Assembly (NCBI GenBank): GCA_039654915.1
Contig: CM077599.1
Span: forward strand, 11,720,501 to 11,784,500
Reading direction: 5' to 3'
Source of the DNA: Aquilaria yunnanensis
Taxonomy: Eukaryota > Streptophyta > Magnoliopsida > Malvales > Thymelaeaceae
DNA: 64,000 nucleotides
Under the pieces are notes generated by a model that worked only from the letters and a program-made list of their open reading frames with translations, was not told the origin of the DNA and searched no databases. Within the stretch, counting starts at the first letter, position 1. Each line of letters begins with the position of its first letter. This document shows, piece by piece, positions 24,408-33,214 of the stretch. Position numbers and translations under genes: made by a program.

Positions 24408-26312
24408 ATGGCAGAACAAGCTGAAGGACGTCTCATGGAGATGGAGTCCAAGATTGAAAGTATGGCAGAACAAATGAGACAATTGATGGAAATAATCAAA
24501 GGGAAAGCAACTCAAGTTCCCATCAAAGAAGCACAAGATCCCACTTATCCTCCGGGAATCACCCCACAACGAGTCTTAGTCCAAGAAAACCTGTTTCAGG
24601 AACCAGGACAGTCTGCTAGTGTTCACCTAAAACAAGACACTGTGTATGAAGAGAAGAAGACACCACCAAAGGAAGAAGGAGAATCTCAAAAACTCGAAAC
24701 AATAGAGAAGAGACTGCTAGCCATTGAAGGAGGTAATATATTCGGATCTCTCTCAGTGGATGACCTCTGCTTAGTGCCAGACGTCATAATCCCTTCGGAC
24801 TTTAAAGTACCGGATTTCGTAAAATACGACGGAACGAGTGATCCCATCACTCACATCACACTGTTCCTAAGGAGACTACAACCACTCACAAAAGATGAAA
24901 ATGTGTGGATTGCACTTTTTCAGGAAAGTCTCACAAAATCAGCATTGCAGTGGTATCTAAGTCAAGGACCAAGAAACATCAAAACTTGGAATGACCTTGC
25001 TCAGGCCTTCATCGGCAACTATAAACATATTATGGACTTGGCTCCGGATCGCCAAACTCTCCAAAACATGGAGAAGAAAAAGCCAGAAACTTTCAAGGAA
25101 TATGCCCAACGGTGGAGGGACTTAGCTGCACAAGTTCAGCCACCCATGACAGAAAAAGAAATGGTCACTTTGTTTGTCCAGACACTGAAATACCCATATT
25201 ATGACAAACTCATTGGCAATTCGGCAACTAATTTCTTCGATGTTGTCATGTCTGGAGAAAGGATCGAGCATGGGATTAGGACTGGGAAGATTGCTGAGTC
25301 CTTTAGTGATCCTATGAAAAGAGGAGGACCATCCAGAACAAAAGATGAAGAAGTACAACAAATAGGACGCGAAAGAGGGATTCCCCTCATAGGTACTGTG
25401 GCTACCGGTCCTCGCCTATCCTATTCTGCCAAAAGGCCCAATTATTATCCTACCAATAGGCCCAATGACTATCCTCCCAATATGCCCAATGATTATCCTT
25501 CCAATAGGCCTAATGATTATCCTCCCAATAGGCCCAACAATTATCCTCTCAATAGGCCTAATCAGTTACGGCCACCTGTTCCGACTCCTTCAGTACCCAC
25601 ACGAAGACCAAAAGAAGTTTTTGCACCAATTCCCATGACTTACACTGAGTTGTATCCAAAACTCATTGAAAGTCAACTTATCCGTCCAATTCCTACAAAT
25701 CCATTTGGACCCCCATATCCAACGTGGTATGACCCCAACATAACTTGCCCATATCATGATGGCGTTCCAGGCCATGGCTTGGAAAATTGCACAGCATTGA
25801 AACGTATAGTCCAACAATTAATCGAATCAAAGTGGTTAGACTTTTCCGATGAACCGAACGTCACTCACAATCCATTGCCGCCTCATCAAGGAAAACCAGT
25901 CAATATGATAGAAGAACACCGGCTGATGAAAAAGTCAGTCAATGATATCATAACCCCTCTTAAGCATGTATATTCATGCCTTGTGAAAGAAGGGATTATC
26001 ATGGGAAAGCCTTCTTTTGGACATGAAGAAGTTGAAGATGAGGAATGGTGCAACTTTCATGACAGTAAGAGTCATTCTATCCAAGAATGCTCAGAATTCC
26101 GTAAGAATCTGCAAAGACTCATAGACTCATCCCAACTTATCATTTTTATGTCAGATAAAGATGATGATGTGAATGTGATCATTAAAGAACAAGAAGTCAA
26201 TGCTATACCAATCTCAAAACCTACTCTTAAGCCGTCAAGTCCCGAGGCCATTGCTCTACAAATCAAACAAAACCGAGGTCAAGCTGCTAGGCCCGATGTG
26301 ATTGGTAATTGA
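24408..26312 (+). CDS. Gag polyprotein of the Tat/Ogre-type retrotransposon, C-terminally truncated
   Basis: About 634 residues from MAEQAEGRLM; the frame is open upstream to 24285 but this Met fits the related element. An N-terminal coiled coil (MESKIESMAEQMRQLM) is followed by the retrotransposon gag domain: DDLCLVPDV, FVKYDGTSDP, ITLFLRRL, LQWYLSQGP, WNDLAQAF and FKEYAQRWRDLA. Then comes a Pro/Asn-rich repeat (RPNDYPPN type, about residues 345-385) and two Cys/His clusters (CPYHDGVPGHGLENC and CNFHDSKSHSIQEC). It would form virus-like particles and bind element RNA. It stops at the deletion point: residues up to about KPSSP match element 2, and the last 24 or so do not, so the protease that should follow is gone. 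Its frame is intact, unlike the counterpart in element 2. Confidence 0.9.
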   Translation: MAEQAEGRLMEMESKIESMAEQMRQLMEIIKGKATQVPIKEAQDPTYPPGITPQRVLVQENLFQEPGQSASVHLKQDTVYEEKKTPPKEEGESQKLETIEKRLLAIEGGNIFGSLSVDDLCLVPDVIIPSDFKVPDFVKYDGTSDPITHITLFLRRLQPLTKDENVWIALFQESLTKSALQWYLSQGPRNIKTWNDLAQAFIGNYKHIMDLAPDRQTLQNMEKKKPETFKEYAQRWRDLAAQVQPPMTEKEMVTLFVQTLKYPYYDKLIGNSATNFFDVVMSGERIEHGIRTGKIAESFSDPMKRGGPSRTKDEEVQQIGRERGIPLIGTVATGPRLSYSAKRPNYYPTNRPNDYPPNMPNDYPSNRPNDYPPNRPNNYPLNRPNQLRPPVPTPSVPTRRPKEVFAPIPMTYTELYPKLIESQLIRPIPTNPFGPPYPTWYDPNITCPYHDGVPGHGLENCTALKRIVQQLIESKWLDFSDEPNVTHNPLPPHQGKPVNMIEEHRLMKKSVNDIITPLKHVYSCLVKEGIIMGKPSFGHEEVEDEEWCNFHDSKSHSIQECSEFRKNLQRLIDSSQLIIFMSDKDDDVNVIIKEQEVNAIPISKPTLKPSSPEAIALQIKQNRGQAARPDVIGN

Positions 26313-27332
26313 AAGTGAAGATTTTGAGCTGGAATTACATTGATTTTAGAAGGGCTCCAAGTCAGATCTGACCTAACAGTCCGCATACATTTTCGAATGA
26401 CAGGGAATCCTTTGAATAAACTTGTATCTTTGAAAGCTTGCAAAAGTAATTTAATAGTAAAAATCTCCTAGATTTAGTCCAGAATCTAGGGTGTAGTCTT
26501 TGTTAAATGGACACCTGCTATTCTTTTTCTGGTACAACAAAAAGATGTTGCGTGTGCATTCTACCACTTTTTAATCCCATTATTACTTCTACACATTCTA
26601 CCAATTTTTACCAAAAATTCAATTATTACACCTACACATTCTACCACTTCTTACCAAAAATTCCGTTTTTATATCCATCTCTCACTCCTTTCCATTATAC
26701 TATCCATTATTGCTATCACACTTTACTTTGAAAACGATACTACTCGTGGGTGAAAATAAAAAGTTAAGTGAGATTTAATAGTGGCAATCTTGAAAGTGCT
26801 GTCAAATCTAGTAAGAAGGATTTCATATGTTGCACCCCAACTCTAAAAAAAAAAAATTCATAGTGGTTATCAACATCCTTGCAAGAAGTTTGGGGTTAGT
26901 TTCCAAACAAGGTAGCTCTCATATTAAATGACTTCAGTGGCCTCCCAATTCTCACAAATGCTCAATACAAAAAAAAAAAAAAGATTCTCAGTTTTCCGCA
27001 ACACAAATTCCAACAAAGGAAAGAAGTTCATCCCTTCCATCAAAAGCCATTAAAGGAAAAATTCAAAAACAAAAAAAAGAGACAGAGAGCAAACACAAGC
27101 AACTAAAGCCACTTTAATCATTTCACTTCAAGAGGGCTATGATCTCAGTTCTTTGCAACACAAACTCCGAAAAGAGAAATTCATCCTTTCCATCAAAAGA
27201 CAACAAGGGAAAATTCAAAACCAAAAAGGACTGAGAACAAGCATGAGCAAGCAAGGCCACTTGAGTCATCTCACTTCAAGAGAGTTATCAAGTATGTCAT
27301 CACCATAGCTCACAAAAAAAAAAAAGGGAAAC

Positions 27333-27364
<32 letters not shown>

Positions 27365-28800
27365 AAAAGGGCTCAAACTAGAAAAAAAAAAAAGAAAAAA
27401 AGTGAGCTATGGATTATAGACTGAAAACCTGCAAAGGCGGTTTAGAATACAAAAGCAACCCTCAAACCAAGCATGCATAAAGATCACAATAGTTGGGGGG
27501 CAACAGATGAGGTCTAACTTTTTGGAAAGAGTGGCAAGTTTGAGGTCATCACTATTGAGTTTTTCACCATAATCAAATTTGCTCACGAGTAGTATTAAAA
27601 GACCCTTCTTTCACACCACTCAAACTTAACTTTATTCAGACCTAATATTTACCTCTTAATATCATTCTCATTCAGCTAAAAGACTGCCACAAAAAAAAAA
27701 AAAAAACATTCAAACTTAACTTTCCTCACACCTAACATTTACCTCTCGATATCATCCTCATTCAGTTAAAAGGCTATTATTGTGAATCATGTTTCTACCT
27801 TATTGCCTTGCACAGTTTATGTCTTCGAGTTGGAAAGGGAAGAATGGCAGGACATTTTAATTGAAAACAAATACCGTAAATTACTTTGTCAAGCTTTGAA
27901 AATTGATGAAAGTTTTTCTTTAAGGCCAAACCATTATTCATTAATGTATGTAGACTTAAAAGTAAGGAGATAGCTTGAGTCTTTCTTTAATAAGATGTGG
28001 TTCTTGTAAGAGAAATTTACGATCAAGTGCCATCACAAAGGTCTAGAAATCCTCAACCTTCTGTTAAATCAAAGGCGAGATGATATCTCTTTCCACATAA
28101 ACACCATAATCAAGGGGGCAAAGTAGTCTCTACTAAGCGCAAGAAAAGTACTGCCAAGAAAGAAGCTCAATAGACAAGGGGGCAAGTCTTATGGATCAGA
28201 ACCTGAGTCTAAGGAAGAGCAATCATTCGGACTGTAACATGGGGGTAAACAAGTGTCCGCACGGCCAGAAGAAAATGGGCAAAGCAGACATTGAAAGTAA
28301 AGCCTTTGATGGTATCAAAATCCATGACAATGGATGAGTACCCAAAAGAGATATAAATTATGAGGCGGGCCAACTTTAAAGAAATTGAGGCCAAAATTCA
28401 AGAACAAGTCAAAGAAAGGGGATTTTGAAAAGAGTTGGGCTTTTGAGACAGTGAACAAAAGCTGGAAAGCATAAAGAGATTCAATGATAGTCCAAGAAGA
28501 CAATTATAAAGAGGATCCAGTAAAGCAAAGATATGAAGAACTAGATCAATCCAAAAAAAAATAAAAAATAAAAAAATAAATATAAAAATAAATAAAAAAA
28601 AAAAAGAACCATCAATTACACATGCTTTGCATTCATGCATTTCACATCATGCATGCATGATTTTTACACGATAGGAATCAAATGGGAAACACATCCACCG
28701 CACCGTTACAGCAGTATAAGCTGAGATCTCAATAATATCAGCTCTTACCAATCTATCACTGGATACACAGCTAATATGCGGGACCAACCCGCATCAGGAA
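26313..28800 (+). other. Noncoding central region of retrotransposon 1 (scar of the pol deletion)
   Basis: No pol domains. It has several A-runs (27319-27360, 28555-28605). There are partly duplicated blocks at 26985-27130 and 27135-27290 (shared CACTTCAAGAG context) and at 27605-27680 and 27705-27785 (shared CATTCAAACTTAACTTT type). The segment 28346-28750 aligns well with 63640-64000 of element 2. A short segment with GTAGTCTTTG near 26493 matches the post-gag spacer of element 2 near 59553. No convincing gene; a 63-codon frame at 27782-27973 has no recognisable domain. Confidence 0.6.
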
Positions 28801-28801
28801 T

Positions 28802-29145
28802 TCAAGGATAAGGTAGACAATATGTCAAAAGCCTGGAAATTGATTCAATAATCGAGACTACACCTGGAAGGACAGGATTGACATCAGCTAGTAGTATCCA
28901 AAATAAGAGATAGCTATAGCCAAGGATAAGGCAGATATCAAAAAGGATAAAGTAGACAATATTGTCAAAAGCTTGGCAATTGATTCAATAATCGAGGCTA
29001 CACCTGGAAGGACAGGATTGATGCCAGCTTAGCAGCATCCAAGATAAGAGATAGCTGTGGTCAAAGATAAGGCAGACATCAAGAAATATTGTCGTTGAAA
29101 CTTTGTCAAAAGCGGACAATGGATTCAATAATCGAGGACTGGATC
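28802..29145 (+). repeat. Tandem repeat, about 125-bp unit, 2.5 copies
   Basis: Units share GATTCAATAATCGAG, CACCTGGAAGGACAGGATTG and AAGATAAGAGATAGCT. It lies directly upstream of the first cargo ORF. Confidence 0.75.
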
Positions 29146-29301
29146 AACGGATAAAAAAAAAAATATCTATCAAAATGAAGTAGGATCTACTTTTCCGGTT
29201 AAACGGCGGATACGGTACTCCGTGACTCTCAAGTCGGTTCTCTCAGTTGCCCATAATAACTGATTCCTTCACCCCTTCTTTCTTTTACTTCCTCCTAGAA
29301 A

Positions 29302-29850
29302 ATGGATCCTACTTTTTCCGCCTTGCGAAAGTATTTCCCTTCTCTCCCAATGAACATCCTCAAAAAGATCTACCAAGTTCGCTGTGAACGATTAAGAGTT
29401 CTGATGCACAAAGGAATCCCTGAAGATGTGCGGTGGTTAATCGAAGCCAAGGTTCGTCTGGCAGGTGAAATCCCAGAGGCATTTGTGTCTCACATGCCTG
29501 GTATAGGCAAAAGCTCTTATGCCAAAAAGCGAAGAGCGAAAAGGTTACAAGTCTGCCATAAATGTGGACGGTGGACTTGTAATACTAAATGTCGTTCTTT
29601 AGGGATGATCTCTGATAATCGAGAAGATAAAATACGATTCATTAAGAATGGCCTGAGTAAAGACTCGTTGGATGATATCCAATTGACTCTTGAGACGCAT
29701 TCTTGTGGATCTGTGCAACGTGAACTACTTGGTTTGTGGAGCATTTTTCATGAAGAACGAAACCGTTACAGTCCCGGGAATCTAACTGTAAATGACCCTG
29801 TTTGCCAGCTTGTAAGAAAACTGGATGGGAAGCACATCCTCGACTCATAG
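29302..29850 (+). CDS. Cargo ORF 1: cysteine-rich viral-NABP-like protein (182 aa)
   Basis: Intact ORF inside retrotransposon 1. The N-terminal half is helical-looking (SALRKYFPSLP, KKIYQVRCER). A central basic box SSYAKKRRAKRL (residues 71-82) runs into a knuckle C85-x2-C88-x4-C93-x3-C97, then NREDKIRFIKNGL (106-118) and HSCG (133-136). Basic box, Cys cluster and a following D-x-x-R-F-x-K-x-G motif in this order recall the cysteine-rich nucleic-acid-binding proteins encoded near the 3' end of carla- and vitivirus genomes, several of which are silencing suppressors or pathogenicity factors. That match is by pattern only. An alternative is a retrotransposon-specific zinc-knuckle protein. It is about 71% identical to cargo ORF 2 by direct count (130 of 182). 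Confidence 0.8.
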   Translation: MDPTFSALRKYFPSLPMNILKKIYQVRCERLRVLMHKGIPEDVRWLIEAKVRLAGEIPEAFVSHMPGIGKSSYAKKRRAKRLQVCHKCGRWTCNTKCRSLGMISDNREDKIRFIKNGLSKDSLDDIQLTLETHSCGSVQRELLGLWSIFHEERNRYSPGNLTVNDPVCQLVRKLDGKHILDS

Positions 29851-30012
29851 AAGCCGTTAATGCCGTTACTGGACGAAAAACCAGTGGAAGATGTGAGCCA
29901 CAGTCACAATTACTGTACATACAGTTTGTTATATTTGGAAAAGTTTGCATTTTCTTTTGACAGATGTACACGCTCCCCTAAGTGTAATCGACACGTTATC
30001 TCTTTTCATCAC

Positions 30013-30019
30013 TATAAAT
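30013..30019 (+). promoter_or_regulatory. TATA box before cargo ORF 2
   Basis: TATAAAT within TTTTCATCACTATAAATG, 127 bp before the ATG at 30140. The same module (TTTCATCACTATAAATA) precedes ORF 3 and a similar one (TCTTCATCTCTATAAATA) precedes LOG. Confidence 0.6.
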
Positions 30020-30139
30020 GCGTGTTCTTCCTTCTGATTAAGCAGCGGATAAGATACCCCGTGACTTCTAAATTCGGTTATTCCAGTCTCCTACAATAAC
30101 TGATTCATTTCCCTCTTCTCTCAAATTCTTCTCTCATCA

Positions 30140-30688
30140 ATGGATTCTACTCTTTCTGCACTGCGAAAATACTTTCCTTCCCTTCCAATAAAAGTCCTTA
30201 AAAAGATCTACCTGGCTAGATGTGAAAGAATCAGAGTTTTTACACGCAAAGGCATTCCCGATAATGTGCAGTGGATAATTGAAGCTAAGGTCCGTTTGGC
30301 GGGTGAAGTTCCAGATGCATTTATGCCCCGCATGCCCGGTTTAGGTAAAAGCCGTTATGCCAAAAGGCGAAGAGCAAAGAGACTAGGCGTGTGTTATAAA
30401 TGTGGGCGATGGAATTGTATTACTAAATGTCGCTCTTTAGGATACATCTCCATAAATCGTGAAGATAAAAGAAAATTCATTAAGAATGGCCTGCGTAAGG
30501 AATCTCTGGAAGATATCCAAGAGACTCTTGAAACGCATTCTTGTGGAAAAGTGCAAGGTGAAATTATCAGTTTATGGAGGACTTACCATAAAGAACGAAA
30601 CCGTTACAGTCTTGGGAATGTGGTTTTAAACGACCCTGTTTGTCAGTTTGTAAGGAAACTGGATGGGAAGCAAATCCCCGACTTATAG
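30140..30688 (+). CDS. Cargo ORF 2: cysteine-rich viral-NABP-like protein (182 aa)
   Basis: Second of three tandem paralogues, 838 bp downstream of the first start. Same architecture: SALRKYFPSLP at the N-terminus, basic box SRYAKRRRAKRL, knuckle CYKCGRWNCITKC (all four Cys kept), NREDKRKFIKNGL, HSCG, and VRKLDGK near the end. No stop or frameshift. The upstream sequence CTCCTACAATAACTGATTC also matches the leader of ORF 1, so the duplication unit includes promoter and leader. Nuclear or RNA-binding activity is inferred from the basic box and Cys cluster only. Confidence 0.8.
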   Translation: MDSTLSALRKYFPSLPIKVLKKIYLARCERIRVFTRKGIPDNVQWIIEAKVRLAGEVPDAFMPRMPGLGKSRYAKRRRAKRLGVCYKCGRWNCITKCRSLGYISINREDKRKFIKNGLRKESLEDIQETLETHSCGKVQGEIISLWRTYHKERNRYSLGNVVLNDPVCQFVRKLDGKQIPDL

Positions 30689-30838
30689 AAGGCATTGAAG
30701 CCATTACTGGACATAAATCAGTGGAAGATGAGAGCCACGGTCATGATTCCTGTACATATAAGCTGTCATTTGGCTTTTCTTTTGACAATAATGTACTTGC
30801 TTCTATAAGTGTAATTAACGCATTATCCCTTTCATCAC

Positions 30839-30846
30839 TATAAATA
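30839..30846 (+). promoter_or_regulatory. TATA box before cargo ORF 3
   Basis: TATAAATA in CATCACTATAAATATG, 66 bp before the ATG at 30905, part of the repeated promoter module. Confidence 0.6.
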
Positions 30847-30904
30847 TGTGTTAGTTATTATCGTTTCCTACAATCACTAATTTCTTTCTTTGCCTCCTTC
30901 ATCA

Positions 30905-31453
30905 ATGGAGTCTTCTCTTTCCGCCCTACGAAAGTATTTTCCTTCCTTCCCAATAAATGTTCTTAAAAAGATTTATCAAGCTAGATGTGAACGATTCCGA
31001 CTATTTATGCACAAAGGCATTCCTGATAATGTGCGATGGCTAATCGAAGCTAAAGTTCGTTCGGCTGGTGAAGTTCCAGATGCGTTCTTTCCCCGTATGT
31101 CCGGCTTTGGTAAAAGCGCTTATGCCAAAAAGAGAAGAGCAAAGAGGCTAGGCGTCTGTCACAATTGTGGATGGTGGATTTGCGGTGCTAAATGTCGTTC
31201 TCCAGGAGTGATTACCAGAAATCGTGAAGATAGAATAAAATTCATCAAGAATGGCTTGCGTAAGGAATCTCTGGAAGATATCCGAGAGGTTCTTGAAGCG
31301 CATTCTTGCGGAATAGTGCAATTTGAGGTTGTTGGATTATGGATAATTCTCCAAAAAGAACGAGAACGTTACAGTCTTGGGAATCTGACCTTAAACGACC
31401 CTGTTTGCCAGTTTGTGAGAAAGCTAGATGAGATGCAAATCACCGATTCATAG
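30905..31453 (+). CDS. Cargo ORF 3: cysteine-rich viral-NABP-like protein (182 aa)
   Basis: Third paralogue, intact. Starts MESSLSALRKYFPSFP; an in-frame TTG 15 nt upstream is not needed. Keeps the basic box SAYAKKRRAKRL, knuckle CHNCGWWICGAKC, NREDRIKFIKNGL, LRKESLEDI, HSCG, and a C-terminal DPVCQFVRKLD. Four Cys spacings are identical in all three copies while many surrounding residues differ, which suggests constraint on the protein. It is followed by the TGACGT-repeat array and the LOG-like ORF. Confidence 0.8.
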   Translation: MESSLSALRKYFPSFPINVLKKIYQARCERFRLFMHKGIPDNVRWLIEAKVRSAGEVPDAFFPRMSGFGKSAYAKKRRAKRLGVCHNCGWWICGAKCRSPGVITRNREDRIKFIKNGLRKESLEDIREVLEAHSCGIVQFEVVGLWIILQKERERYSLGNLTLNDPVCQFVRKLDEMQITDS

Positions 31454-31489
31454 AAAGCATTGAAGCCATTACTGGACGCAAAGCCAGTG

Positions 31490-31960
31490 GAAGACGAGGA
31501 TCAAAGTCACGATTACTGTACATGCTAGCTGTCGCTTTTGAAATTTTCCTCCCCTTTTGGTAATAATGTATCCACTCCTGACGTGAACCAAAGTCACGAT
31601 TACTGTACACGCTAGCTGTCGCTTTTGAAATTTTCCTCCCCTTTTGGTAATAATGTATTCACTCCTGACGTGAACCAAAGTCACGATTACTGTACATGCT
31701 AGCTGTCGCTTTTGAAATTATCCTCCCAATAATGTACCCACTTCTGACATGAGATACAGTTATGATTACTGTATATAGCTGCCACTTTTTAAAATTTTCC
31801 TTCTTTTCCAACAATCACGTACCTACTCCTGACGTAAGCTACAGTAGTGACTACTGTACATGCTAGCAGCTATTTTGAAAATTTTCCTCCTCTTTTAACG
31901 ATAGTGTACCCATACCTGACCAGAGTCATACTCGTGACTACTGTGAATAGCTAGCAATAA
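31490..31960 (+). repeat. Tandem array (85-87 bp, five units) with TGACGT motifs upstream of LOG
   Basis: Units contain GTCACGATTACTGTACA, GCTAGCTGTCGCTTTTGAAA and TTTTCCTCC. TGACGTGA occurs at 31579 and 31666 and TGACGTAA at 31830; degenerate versions are at 31745 (TGACAT) and 31917 (TGAC). TGACGT is the core of as-1/ocs-type sites bound by TGA bZIP factors. Single diverged units also follow cargo ORFs 1 and 2. Confidence 0.75.
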
Positions 31961-32006
31961 TGTCTCCATTCTTGAAAATAAAATTATTGCCTTATCTCTT
32001 CATCTC

Positions 32007-32014
32007 TATAAATA
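32007..32014 (+). promoter_or_regulatory. TATA box before the LOG-like ORF
   Basis: TATAAATA 40 bp before the ATG at 32047. If used, the leader would be very short, and the upstream in-frame ATG at 31960 would lie outside the transcript. Confidence 0.45.
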
Positions 32015-32046
32015 TATCCTCTTTTCTCACAAAGGTAAGGATAGGA

Positions 32047-32676
32047 ATGGAGAAAACCCCAACTCGTAAATCCCGAAGTATTTGTGTATTTTCTGGGGCT
32101 TTTCCTGGAAAAGATGAAGAGTATTTAAAAGCAGCCAACCATTTGGGAAGAGTATTAGCTGAGCGAAAAATACATTTAGTTTATGGAGGAGATAGTGTCG
32201 GATTAATGGGAGGTGTAGCATCAGCAGCATCTCTAGGAGGAAGTCAAGTTCTGGGTATTATCCCTGGACCTCTGAAATTTATTTCTGGGGGCACGATTGG
32301 AGAAGAATTAGTGGTTAAAAATTTGCAAGAGCGTGTGTTACAAATGCTTTTAAATGCTGATGCTTTTATCGCTCTACCAGGTGGTTTTGGCACATTGGGA
32401 GAAGTCTTTCAAATTGCTTCCATGGCCCAACTTAATTTGCATAAGAAACCTATTGGGCTTTTGAATGTTAACAATTTCTTTACAGGTCTGATAGCTTTTA
32501 TGGATTATGCTATGCAGAAGAATTTCATATCAAGAGTGGCACGGCGAATCATAATATCCGCAACAACTGCTGAAGAATTGCTAGATAAAATACAAGCTTT
32601 TGTTCCTGAACCAGATCCAGCAATGATTCAGATAGACTGGACACGACAGTCTTTCCCGACCAGTTCACTCCCATAA
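32047..32676 (+). CDS. LOG-like cytokinin riboside 5'-monophosphate phosphoribohydrolase, intronless, in retrotransposon
   Basis: 209 residues, the length of plant LONELY GUY enzymes, which release free-base cytokinin from its nucleotide in cytosol and nucleus. The Rossmann-like LOG fold is evident: ICVFSGAFPGKDEEYLKAA (12-30), LVYGGDSVGLMGGVA (44-58), VLGIIP (68-73), LQERVLQM with R96, and the signature PGGFGTLGE (111-119) with catalytic-type E119. Later come GLLNVNNFF and FISRVARRIIISATTAEEL. Both residues usually taken as catalytic (Arg and the final Glu of PGGxGTxxE) are present. The Met at 32047 is preferred over 31960 because homology starts just after it. Host LOG genes have several introns; this one has none, so it probably came through an mRNA. 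The ORF is undamaged. Enzyme activity is inferred. Confidence 0.9.
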   Translation: MEKTPTRKSRSICVFSGAFPGKDEEYLKAANHLGRVLAERKIHLVYGGDSVGLMGGVASAASLGGSQVLGIIPGPLKFISGGTIGEELVVKNLQERVLQMLLNADAFIALPGGFGTLGEVFQIASMAQLNLHKKPIGLLNVNNFFTGLIAFMDYAMQKNFISRVARRIIISATTAEELLDKIQAFVPEPDPAMIQIDWTRQSFPTSSLP

Positions 32677-33210
32677 TGGTCCTCTACTCACCCTGTTGAA
32701 GTATTGTGGAAGAAAGAAGCGATCTGATCCGTTTTTCTTGTCCTTTAGTTTTATTATCAGCATTTTCTTTCGCGTTTCAGTTTTTCTTTTCAGGAAATTT
32801 CTTTTTATAAGATAGTTTCGTCCATGCTGATATTAAAACCATGCGACAATGCCTTTAGGTTGGAATGGCTGAGTAAAGAGTAATTTTTATTACTCTTGAG
32901 ACGCATCCTATTAGGTCTACTAGGCATAACATTTTGGGGTAGTTAAGCTTTAACCTTATTCGGATGACATATCTCACAAGGGAATCTATATTTACTGAAG
33001 AAAATATTAGATGAACCTTGAATATTGATTCCAAACATCCACTCCATTTACATAATTTGTCAGTGTTATTGTCATCATCAAGATTCACTCGTTTTATCGA
33101 AGCCTAATTCTTTGCGCTCGCCAATTATGAAAATTCACACTTTCGAAGAAAATTATTCCAATTTCAATTGCTTTTATATAAATTTCGCTCGAGGTCCTAA
33201 GGAAAGCTCC
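32677..33210 (+). other. Spacer between LOG-like ORF and tandem arrays
   Basis: Likely 3'UTR of the LOG-like unit. No other coding potential recognised. Confidence 0.5.
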
Positions 33211-33214
33211 TTAG

